Assembly (NCBI RefSeq): GCF_041956535.1
Contig: NW_027192194.1
Location: 550,545-614,544, forward strand
DNA length: 64,000 nucleotides
Direction: 5' to 3'
Source of the DNA: Calcarisporiella thermophila CBS 279.70
Taxonomy: Eukaryota; Calcarisporiellomycota
Part shown: positions 11,809-21,633 of the stretch, piece by piece
Layout: the number at the start of each line of letters is the position of its first letter
Position numbering within the stretch: position 1 is the stretch's first letter
Made by a program: the position numbers and the translations under genes
The notes under the pieces: generated by a model
The model's input: only the letters and a program-made list of their open reading frames with translations
What the model was told of the DNA's origin: nothing
Databases searched by the model: none

Positions 11809-14798
11809 TCAGATTTTTCGTAACATTTCTGCAGCCTGTCTCGCCTCTTCCACCACCACCCCTCCCTCCTTTTGCTCCCAGCTCGATGGCGGCTGCGACT
11901 TTTTCTCAACTTTCAGGGCGACACTTTTGCCCTTCAAACTCTCTATTTGGGTCGATTTGGATCTGGGCAATGACGTCAATACGCCAATATCGACTTCCTT
12001 TGCGGGGTTATCCATGCTTGCCGACTTTGGGAAACGATACTGATGAGGTTCAGGCCTTGGTTCCTTATAGCACTCTTCCATGACAAACGCTGCCAGTTCC
12101 GGATGATCCCAATAGCCCGTGTGCGCATGCAGAAGGCCCAGATATGGGTTGGCAAAAAAGGAGTAGGTATCTTGAAGAATGTAGTCGATTCTCCCGTTGG
12201 TATTAACTGAGTAGAGAAGCGCCTTGGCCCGAGCCTCTTTTTGTTCGGCCTGCGACTGGGTGCTAAGCGTGTCGAGCGAGTGCGTTTCGTTCGTCTTAGT
12301 GGAGCCGGGGGAAGGCTCAGGGGCAACTGCAGTAGAGGACCCAAAGGAGAATGGTGAGCGGAAAGAGGTTTTCACGGACTCGAACAGCGAAGAGGTAGAA
12401 AAGGAAATGTTGGTCTGGAAATTGTCGATGCTCTGCTGCAAGCCGGAAAATAGGCCTGGGCGGTTCTGGGTTGGAAGGGTAGCCGGCTTAAGTGAGGTAG
12501 CGTAGGAGCAGCAAACATGTGGCTCAATACTAAATTAATAATGAGGCTCATTGTTAGGTTCCCTTGGAGGAACCAAATACGGCGGAAGCATTCTTCGACG
12601 ACTTACCGATATGCAATTGGATCGGACCGATGGAATACATTATAGAGATTATTGATCAACGCCGGCGAAACAATGGTACGCCCATCCTCTTTCCTCTTTG
12701 ATGACGGCGAGAATTCAGAGCGCCCCACCAATGCCTGATTCCGAAGCAGCAGGTAGAACCCAATGGGTGATCCGAAGCTGAAAAAGTTATAGACGTCAAA
12801 TTCAAAGGGGGTCTGATTTGGGTCATCCTGGCAGAGTGCATCAAAGACAAGGGCCGAGCCGAGAGAATGCGCAACTATACTCACTCGGCCACGTTTCTTG
12901 ATAAAGTACGGGTGATGCTGTAGAAAAATGCGGTAAACCCGGTTACACTCACGTTTGAGCGACCGGATCATTTCATCGTGATATTGGGGTGTCATATAAA
13001 GCGGAACTAGAGGTGCAAATAGAAACAGTAAATAAACCATACTGTGTATCAACGGAGGTAGAAAAATAGAGAGAAAATAAAATGCTTACGATCAAGTAAG
13101 ATATCGTTCATGATACTTCGGACAGCAGGAACATCCTCGAGTGTGATGCTTGAGAGCGTAGGAGTGTCTTCGGTGTAGTTGGACTCCGTTAAATCTTTCT
13201 CCTTTCCATTGTGCGAATCGCCAGAGCCAAATTTAATATGAGTACGCCAGTTAATGGGGAGCACCTGGAGTCCACGCCCAGGAACCAAATTGGACCCAGC
13301 AGGGACCGGAACCGCTTTGAGAAATTTTCGAAAGATATTAACGGCTGAAGTATAGAAAAGAATAAGGAAGAAAAATGAATTAACGCCAAGGATTGGATAA
13401 AAATGATGCTATTATTTACCGTATACGAAATTGAATGCCTCCAGCCTTTCGGTCAACTTTTGTCCCATCCCATGAACCACTACATTATTACAAAAGTTGA
13501 GAAAACGAGTACCACGACTTATCAAAGGGACAAGGTGAGCGTTTACCAAATACCAAATGATCAATCTCTCGAGGTTCTTCCTCGCTCCACTCGTTCCCGT
13601 ATCCGCTCATCTGCCTCACAAGATATTGCCTTCGTTTTTCTTCTTCTTCGCTTTCTTTAGAAAGCTTCGCGTTGGCCTCGGGGGTATCCTCCACTCCACG
13701 AATTAAGTCCACCCACGGGCGCTTGTCTGACAACTTACTCTTGCCAGTAATGGGGTCAATGACGTCATCATCTCTACCCTTTCTCTTTTTCTCCTTCTCC
13801 TTCTCCCTCTCTTTCTCTTGTGCCTTTTTCTCGGTCTCTGCTTGCTTGTAGCCTCGGTATAAACGATTTGCTCCTAAATTGGTGCCGAATTTACTATAGA
13901 ATAATTTGGACAGTTGGCCTGCAAAGCCCTCTCTTTAAAATAAAGGAAAGCTTGTCAATTAGTAAAGATTTATCACGTGTAACTCTAAAAGGAAACATAC
14001 GGAAGCAGCCACATGATATCCTCTCCATAGAAGATGACAGATAATCCGCGAAAAGGACCTTCTAGCTGCCATAATGTTTCAGGTTTAATATCTGGAGTGG
14101 GTACTCTATGTTCAGGAGCTTGTTTGCTTGTTGATTTTTCCGACTCAGACGAAGGCGACCCTGTATCGTCACGTTCACCACCATTAGCTTCCTGACGCTG
14201 CTTCTGCTCCTCTTTCTCCTTCTCCAAACGCTTCTGGGCTTCCTTTAAAGAGCGGATTTGCTCGAGATGTTTACTACCAAAAGATATGGTCAAGATAAGC
14301 GATCCAGGTTTCAATTTGCCTCGAATAATGGCCGAGGCTATTTTTTTTTCCTTGTGTAGTTCAAGATTCCCTCTTACCAATATCCCTCTTCAATTTGCGC
14401 AGCTAAATCCTCCCGACATGGAACAGTTTTCCCCCATCCAATGGAGCAGTACCAAGTTGCACGTCTTACTTCGCAAATGGGTCCAGTCCCTAGAGTTAAA
14501 TTAAATGGGTTTAGACATGGCAATGGAAACTCTATGGAATAAGAACACGCAATATACAGTAGATCGGCCATAGAATTCGTTTAGCGACATCCACCTGGAA
14601 CAACAAATCCTCATTAACTGGAACCGTCGCTGCTTCCCCACTTTGAAATGCTCGCTCAAGAGCCTTGCTATCCCGGTCGGAGAATTGGATCCAAGTCCGC
14701 GCATCCTTGGTAGGATTAGGACTACTATTGGCGGCGGTAGACGGTTCAACGCTGTGATACCATTGGAATTCAAGTGGAGAATCTATGGAGGAAGGCAT
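11809..14798 (-). CDS. DDHD-domain phospholipase A1
   Basis: Eight exons (14798-14558, 14489-14378, 14273-14001, 13932-13547, 13479-13420, 13344-13090, 13006-12607, 12529-11809) give 815 aa. The N-terminus has the family's W-rich module (VDVAKRILWPIYW, EVRRATWYCSIGW, EDLAAQIEEGY). A charged K/E coiled-coil insert follows, then HLVFVVHGMGQKL, the nucleophile elbow VAHSLGSALV (catalytic Ser), FFSFGSPIGFYLLLR and HRSDPIAYRIEP. The DDHD region ends with HTGYWDHPELAAFVM. This matches PA-PLA1/iPLA1-type enzymes (DDHD1/2, yeast YOR022C), which hydrolyse phosphatidic acid and related lipids at the cytosolic face of membranes. The acceptor at 14274 was chosen because nearer ones break the frame. Confidence 0.9.
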
Positions 14799-14996
14799 GT
14801 TTCAAGAACTGTGGGTAGAAAAGAAATGAAAGAATGAGCAAAATTATAAAAAAAAAAACCAAAAGGCATAAAAAAGAACGCCGTAGATAATTCGAGATTT
14901 AGCAGTATTGAAATTCCGAAAAGCAGTCACTCAGGGTAGTAGAGAGAATAACAGCAGAGTTGTAAAGAATGGATCGAAGACACAGAGGATCACCCC
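14799..14996. promoter_or_regulatory. Divergent promoter, 198 bp
   Basis: The DDHD phospholipase (-) and the RRM protein (+) start 198 bp apart, so this short AT-rich stretch must hold both 5' regions. No specific element is recognised. Confidence 0.5.
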
Positions 14997-15652
14997 ATGG
15001 CTGCCTTCAGAGATCATAAGAGTACCATTTTTGTAGGTAAGTTTGGCCACATCAATTGGCGAATATTATTGCGCAATCTCGTCGAACAGGCCGCCAATAT
15101 TGAGTTACTTTTCTCGCATTTTTTACAGGTGGTCTTGATGAGCAGGTGAACGAACAGACACTCCATGCGGCCTTCTTACCTTTTGGCGAGATCATCACAG
15201 TGAATATGCCGCCTGATCCTTCGTCACGTAAAATTGCAAATCGCCGTTTTTTAACTTGTGGTTGCCGATCCGACTGAGGAAAATATATATTTCTATTCAA
15301 CATAGATAACAAGCATCGTGGATTTGGCTTTATTGAATTTGAACATGCCGAGGATGCAAAAGCTGCTGTCGATAATATGCATCTCTCGGAATTGTTTGGG
15401 CGAACAATCAAGGTCAATTTGTCGCGCAATGTGAACGTAAGAGATGGGGCAGGGCCGCGAGCAAGTAAGTGTTGGACCTATTTTGCGGTTGGCTGGGGCT
15501 ATATTCTAACGCACAACCCGACATCCCTTCTAGTTTGGTCAGAGGAGGCTTATATGGACAAGTATTCAAACATAAAAGCATCGGATGAAACAAACCAACC
15601 CAAGGAAAATCCAGCCAACGCGTCGACTGACAATGAAAGCAAACAAGACTAA
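14997..15652 (+). CDS. RRM-only relative of cyclophilin E (Cyp33)
   Basis: Four exons (14997-15036, 15129-15227, 15306-15464, 15534-15652) give 138 aa. One RRM fills residues about 10-90: RNP2 is TIFVGG and RNP1 is [10 protein letters not shown]. The body ([40 protein letters not shown]) and the [11 protein letters not shown] tail match the N-terminal RRM and linker of PPIE/Cyp33. The protein then stops after a short polar tail, with no cyclophilin (prolyl isomerase) domain. Human PPIE binds RNA and is found in spliceosomes, so a nuclear RNA role is likely. The neighbouring spacer to 15867 has no room for the missing domain. A poly(A) signal follows at 15686. Confidence 0.88.
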
Positions 15653-15685
15653 CTCTCCCCCTTTCTCTTATGTAATATACAAGAT

Positions 15686-15691
15686 AATAAA
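15686..15691 (+). terminator. AATAAA poly(A) signal
   Basis: Canonical hexamer 34 bp after the stop codon of the RRM gene, in a T-rich 3' flank. Confidence 0.5.
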
Positions 15692-15867
15692 CTGTTCTGT
15701 TTGACCATGTGCATGGTTAAGGAAAAATTTTGTTTATTACTCATTTTATCCACTTCTAGCAAAGAGGATATATATTTTTTTAAATACATGTATGAGGTCT
15801 AAACGATAATGGACGTCTAAGGAGCAATACGTAACGAAGGGTGTTGATTTTCGAAGCGTCGGGACAT

Positions 15868-16957
15868 TTAACCAGAGCCGCCGGAGAACTTCTTGCCGAA
15901 CAAGATCATCTGCAGCTGGTCGTACCTATATTGCCAAAAAAAAAAACAATGCACGCAGAGTAAGCGTCTATAATTTATAACTTCACCAATCCGTAAATGC
16001 GATGTTTACCCAGCAAGCACACCAGCACCAGCAACAGCACGTAAGATGTTGGCGCCAGCACCCTTGAATAAAGACTTAGTTCCCTCCTGAGCGACAATTT
16101 GCTGGAAGGCCTGGAGGGACGACTTGTACTTGACGGCCTCACCCGAAGTCATCATCATACGACGACGGACGGTGTCAATAGGGTACGAAGCGAGACCAGC
16201 ACCGATCGTGATACCCCAGCCGAGAAGGAAGGAGGCAAGGAAGTTGTCCTGGAGGGGACCGACGAGAACGACAGGCTTGAGCGAGTCGTACATACCGAAG
16301 TACAAACCACGGTACACAATGATACCAACGCAGGAAATGTTGAATCCACGGTACAAGCCAAGGATACCGTCAGTCTTCAAAGTCTTGCGGTACACATCAA
16401 TGAGACCATTGAACTGGCGCTCACCACCCTTTTTGGCGGCCTTGGCGTCATTCGCGAGACGAGTACGTGCGTAGTCGAGCGAGTAAACGAAGGTGAGCGA
16501 GGCAGCACCGGCAGCACCACCGGAGGCAAGATTACCGGCGAACCACTTCCAGTAACCATCCCTGTCCTTCTTGTAGCCGAACATGCGCTTGAAGTGATCC
16601 TATCGTAGATGAATGCAACGAACATGTAAAATTAATTCGCGCCAAATAATACACCCATGATGAATTATGTACCTTGAAGGCAAAATTCAAAGCCTGTGTG
16701 GGGAAGTAACGGATGACGTTGGCCAAATTGCCACGCCAGAGAGAGTACACTCCCTCCTCCTTGATGGTGCGAGAAAAGCATTCGCCAATGCCCTTATACG
16801 GGGTGCTAAGGCGGCCCTGCTTAATCATCTCATCCTGGTTCTGAATAAGCAGCTTAACACGCTCGATAGGAGCAGCGGCAGTCTTGGAAACGGCAGCCGA
16901 CACACCACCCATCATAAAGTCGATGGCGAATGACTTGGCGTCTTTTTGTCCCGACAT
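15868..16957 (-). CDS. AAC: Mitochondrial ADP/ATP carrier
   Basis: Three exons (16957-16673, 16599-16010, 15925-15868) give 310 aa, normal for the family. Three mitochondrial-carrier repeats are present with signatures [14 protein letters not shown] and PIDTVRRR. The nucleotide-carrier hallmark RRRMMM is intact. The protein exchanges cytosolic ADP for matrix ATP across the inner membrane and has six helices. Codon use is strongly biased to C/G-ending codons compared with neighbouring genes, as expected for a highly expressed gene. I chose the ATG at 16957; the triplet further upstream in frame is not ATG. The gene is convergent with the RRM gene. Confidence 0.97.
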
Positions 16958-18201
16958 TTTTTTAGGCAAACTGAAGAATGGGGAGAAGGATGGAGAAAGA
17001 AGTGGAGAGAGAGAGGGGAAAAATCAGGGATGGGGAGGAGTTTGTTTACAATCTTCCGAAAATTTTGTGTACCGAAAAATGATTGGCTAAAGATTTATTC
17101 AAGATAGACCGGCGATTGCTGAGTAGGAAAAATCCGTTAAGAGTTGTGGAACTAACACAACAAGTGCTCAGAAGCACATCAATAATGCAACATCATCTAG
17201 TTCCGCCTAACCACCTCTAACCATAACAAAGAAGTTGGCTTTCACCGGGATCCACAGAATAATATGGATCTCAAACCAGACACCCTTATCATCTCTTTTT
17301 TTTTTCTTTATTGAATAAGAAGCTGTCAGACTTCGCATCCGCCCTCGCCAGGTGCTTGGAAATGAACACCGGCAAGTTCATCAATGAAAGAGCAACTGGT
17401 TTTCACCAGAGAGCCCTTTCCGCTTCCCTTTACGGGCAGTGCGATACCTCTCATCGACCAGCTTAAACTGTGTGTCTCTGTTGGAAAACAAAGACGAAGG
17501 TTAACAACTGTATACAGATCCTGTAAAGTACAGTCGATGAGAGACAAACAAAACAGCGAGCTCTCCTTTTTTATAACCAAATGTGTGGTGAAACTCAGAG
17601 CGACAATATGGGATCAAGTATTTTCAGAATTTTTTATTTGTGCTGAAGTATTTCCCGGGCTCTACCCTCGGAGTTCCTATTGCGTGCTTTTCACTCCGCT
17701 TGCGTTTCTGCAGGCTGCTAGGAGTGTATCCAGTTTGAGACAAAATGCCTGCATACATGCTATGCTTTCAAAAAACCCTCGTCACTTCTTTTATTTGACC
17801 ATGGCTCACAAAAATATTAAAGAGTGGATGGATTTCTGACTGTTTAGTTTCTTTTGACATCATTCCTGACTAGTTGCAAGAGTTGAAATAGAGTTCTTGC
17901 ATTGGATATAAAAAGCATGTTTGCTTAAGCGAAAATAGGTGGTTAGGGCATATTATGCCCTTAGTTTGCTCAACATTCTGGAAATCATAGGGGCAGTGGA
18001 AATATCAATCCCCTTTCATGCTGATGGTGTGATGCTATTGAAAAATCAAAGGCAATGTACTTATCTTGAGGCGCAGCAAAATAATGCGAACTTAAGGCTG
18101 CCTTGCACATCGAAACCGAATATCTTACGATTAAAATTAAAAGCAGCCTCTTCTCCAACTCACTCGGTAAAGCTATCCTATTCCCTCTACACCACAGGAT
18201 A
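16958..18201. other. 1.2 kb spacer, no assigned gene
   Basis: This is the divergent region between the ADP/ATP carrier and the plus-strand gene at 18202. An AATAAAG on the minus strand (about 17306-17313) sits behind a short hydrophilic minus-strand frame at about 17385-17480. I could not link that frame to upstream exons or to any family. The stretch may hold a small unrecognised gene or decayed sequence. Confidence 0.4.
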
Positions 18202-18708
18202 ATGTTCTTCTCGGCGCTGAGACACCCTTCAACCCGTGTATTTCCTCATCATGTTCACCGATGTTTAATTCAACCTCGACGCTCATTCGCCACCACTACC
18301 TCCGGTAAACCACAACACACCGAACGCAACTGGCAGTGGTGGAGAGACTGGACAGTGCGGATGGCAGTATTTGCTGTAACTGGATCCAGCTCGCTCTATG
18401 TTACTCGGCCAATTCTCAAGAACGTTTTAGGAGTTGAAGGTAATTTTGAATCTTTCTTTGATGCTTATTGCTTTCTCTCTGTCCTAAGTAAGATTGACCT
18501 CTATTTGGAAAATTGCTATATAGGTTCATGGCGTGATGGCCCCAATTCTTTCCGTGCTGCATATGTTGTAACCACCATTCCTGTCTACTCTGCAATGCTC
18601 TTTGCATTCGGGGCACTGGCAGGACAGCGCGTTTTTTTTACGGCTACCTTGGCACGGATGTGGGGTCGTCTCTTACCGAAGGCTTTGTCAAGAAGATTTG
18701 TAAAATAA
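18202..18708 (+). CDS. Small predicted mitochondrial membrane protein
   Basis: Two exons (18202-18439, 18524-18708) give 140 aa. The first 35 residues are rich in Arg, Ser and His without acidic residues, which looks like a mitochondrial presequence. The body starts RNWQWWRDWTVRMAVFAVTGSSSLYVTRP, followed by a second hydrophobic stretch (AAYVVTTIPVYSAMLFAFGALAG). The WRDGP and AGQRVFFTATLARMWGRLLP segments resemble small conserved fungal proteins of the DUF6787 type; that family label is from memory and tentative. No catalytic motif is seen. Probable location is the inner mitochondrial membrane. Function is unknown. Confidence 0.75.
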   Translation: MFFSALRHPSTRVFPHHVHRCLIQPRRSFATTTSGKPQHTERNWQWWRDWTVRMAVFAVTGSSSLYVTRPILKNVLGVEGNFESFFDAYCFLSVLSKIDLYLENCYIGSWRDGPNSFRAAYVVTTIPVYSAMLFAFGALAGQRVFFTATLARMWGRLLPKALSRRFVK

Positions 18709-18960
18709 CATTGCTTTTGTAATATAAGTGATTTCTGCATATCTATCTTTTGGATCGTGTTTTGATGTTTTTTTTAGCATTGGCAACAACCAAACTGAAA
18801 TAGAAACATCGGGTTAAATACACTCACAGAAAAAAAAAAACTGCCTACACTATAAAGATATAGATGAATAAAAAATGGCTTTCTATAAAGTGGATGGTTC
18901 ATGCATATGCCGCTTTTCCGTAAAACCATAAGCTAATGGAAGGAAAAATAGAGGACACTA

Positions 18961-21238
18961 CTACTGCCGTTTCCTTCTTATATAGTGATGATATTGAGCA
19001 TGCAAGAATCGACTCCACCAGGGGTACGTGAACCCTACTACACATATTATGGTAACAGCAATACATTGCTTCCAAAAGAACATTAATCCTTCGGGTCGCT
19101 CGAGGTCGGGAAAGTGCGTAAAGTTGGTCCCGTATACACCAGCCAAGAATGTACCTAAATGGAGGAAGGGGCATTCCATGAGCCACCCTTATAAGCCTAT
19201 TTAGCAGCAACCACTTACAGGGTAGGAAGAGCATGTTAAGATAGCTCAGTATTCTCATGCTCTCGTTTGTTTGATATGATATCGTGTTAAATATCTACTC
19301 AGTAAAAATTTTCAATCCGTCAATATATGAAAATCGAAACTCGGCAAGATGTAATAGGGAACATACAAGGTTTATCAAATTATCGGCCACTTTACTCAGT
19401 GTCTCCAAATTCTCCACCACTGAGGATATGTGATCGTGCACATCGAGGAACAAGTAAGAGAGCCTCGTGTTTCCATCCTTATGGCTTTCATTACGACCCC
19501 CATTAAGGTGAGCGGTATAATCGCGTAGTGATTGAACAATGGCGATAATGGGGGTTAGTGTACGCTTTAGTATCATGAGCTCAGAATTGATCAGGTGCAG
19601 TTCACGTGTGTAGCTGGTGAGAAAAATATAGAGTCATTAACATGGGGTGATCAGTATAAGATCAAGAGCATTGCTCTACCTCATTTCCGGCTGGATCATA
19701 ATACTGCTCTCAAGTTCGGTGACCTGATCGCGATACTTATCAACAATCGGTATGGAATGATCCACGATGGCATCGATAATTGCTTGCATCTGCATCCAAC
19801 AAAAATAACATGAGCAGAGGCCTAAATTATTTGATTTTAGAAGTTCCTACCAAGAAGATTGGATCATTTGAGGTACGGAGAAGTGTTTTGCTCTGCTTTA
19901 AGCGTGTAATAAGCGGCATAGTAACCGGGTCTCCGGAGTATTGGAAAAAGGTGATTAGAGTATTTTCTAATGATTCAAATTCAAAGTTGAATATCTAGGA
20001 AAAGGATAAGTCAAACGAGGTATTTACCCTTCAGCTGGACAAATATCGAGCACTGCTCCAGCTCTATATGCATCTTATTAGCCCGAACATTATACGCTTT
20101 GGCCAAGTTAGTTTTGGGGGCATTTTTGTAATGTAATAAGGAAGTACGACATGATGGAGTGCAGCGATTAGATTGCACTGCGTGGTTCTCTGTCGAGGGG
20201 TCACTGTTTTGATAGCTGACTTCGGCTCCGTTCTGGTCACCGGTCTTCAAACTGTCTGCTTCCTGTAAAATAGAGTTGAAAATTTATAGTTCTAATACTA
20301 ATTCTCGTTGATTTAATTACAATAATTCGGTAAGCTTACCAGCAAATGAAGCTGGAGACACGCGAAGATGGAATTCGTATAATAGTCGACCTTGGTACCT
20401 GTAGGTAAGTGGTTAATATTGGCGCCATATTTAACAATGTATTATTGAAATAAAGTGGTTACGCTGAGGGATATGGAGTAGATCCTCGACGGACAAAGGG
20501 TGAAGATCTGCGTGTAGACCCCAATCAGTAAGTAGGTTGACTATTAATATGTAAAATAAACAGCATACCATATCGAATAGCAAGCGTTTTTATTACGTCC
20601 CAACTTAAACCATCGACCTATTCGTTCATTATTAGCTATTATTTAACAAAAGCGGTAGCCAATAAGTCAACCCACGTTTATCCATCTGACTTTGGCCCAC
20701 GTAGGCATCTGCAAAGTGAAAATGAAACATTATATAAATTAGCTCCGTAAAAATGAGCTAACATTAGCAGGAAAGCAACCTTGCCGGCAATTATCCGAGG
20801 AAGTGTCTCATTGGTGGCCGTTTTGTTTACAATAATATGCTCTATGTATTCAAGAAGTGAGAAATAATCTATGTGGCTATCTGACAGATTGTCTTCACCT
20901 TCACAATAGTCCACAATCTGAATTGCACAGTCGCAGTGAACTGCTTCAAACCGCCCATCCATGCTATGAACATCTACACCTGGTTCATTGCCCGGTGCCC
21001 AATCAATAAATGCTATAATATCACAAGACATATATTAGTACCGGCTGTTCTCCGTTTTGGTGGGCGTTCCAAATGTACCATTCAAATTATTCGTCTTTTT
21101 TAGATCTACGACATATCCTACTAAATCTTTAAATCGCTTCGCAGGGGCTGATGTCGAGCTACGTTGTGGAGTGATCCTTTGAGGGGATGACGAAATGCCT
21201 AGCTCGGCATCCGCACTCGAATTAGTTTGTCTATCCAT
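18961..21238 (-). CDS. CorA-family divalent cation transporter with YGTNF motif
   Basis: Twelve exons (21238-21079, 21012-20780, 20708-20676, 20617-20569, 20507-20463, 20398-20340, 20262-20028, 19966-19851, 19789-19680, 19613-19367, 19294-19219, 19154-18961) give 518 aa. CorA/Alr/Mnr2 landmarks run in order: WAKVRWINVDGLSWDVIKTL, LHPLSVEDLLHIPQ, YYTNSIFACLQLH, TLITFFQYSGDPVTMPL, AIIDAIVDHSIPIVDKY, then IFNTISYQTNESMRIL before TM1. Between TM1 and TM2 the invariant YGMNF is YGTNF. TM2 is CIAVTIICVVGFTYPWW. A large cytosolic insert (exon at 20262-20028) sits in the N-domain. CorA proteins are pentameric Mg2+ channels; the Met-to-Thr change makes Mg2+ selectivity uncertain. Exons of 33, 45 and 49 nt are unusually small. 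Confidence 0.9.
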
Positions 21239-21633
21239 TTTCTGCTGCTATAGTGGTGGCAGTTAAGTAGTCAATATATTAGTTAAGTCCAATCGCGGAG
21301 TGAAATTTTTTCGAAATTCCATTTTTATCTCCCGCTCCTGAATCCGATCGTTTTCAAAATCCAAAATGGAGTTTTGGAAATTTGCATTCTAGATTCTACT
21401 TCAGGGATATAACTTTATAAGATTTGCCTTCCTCGCCCCCGTATTCCAAGAAAAAAAAAATACAAAATATAAAAAGAATATAGATATCGAATATAATTAA
21501 ATAGAAATATGCAGCAATAATGCAACATCGGAGTAGTAGTTAAATTGTCCAAAATGAAGAGGAAACCATGGTTAACTGGGAAAAGCGAAGACCAACACTA
21601 TATTACAAAAAGAAAGCTTCCTTCACCGCCTCG
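21239..21633. other. Tandem spacer
   Basis: AT-rich DNA between the SulP gene's 3' end and the CorA gene's start on the minus strand. It presumably holds the CorA promoter; no element is recognised. Confidence 0.5.

Noticed and set aside
14274-14377. Apparent frameshift in the DDHD gene next to a nine-A run
   Set aside because: The acceptor ending at 14274 gives an intact frame, and the total exon length is divisible by three.
16099-16625. Plus-strand frames of 116-169 codons and a further minus-strand frame over the ADP/ATP carrier
   Set aside because: These are shadows of a highly biased gene; the correct frame is unambiguous.
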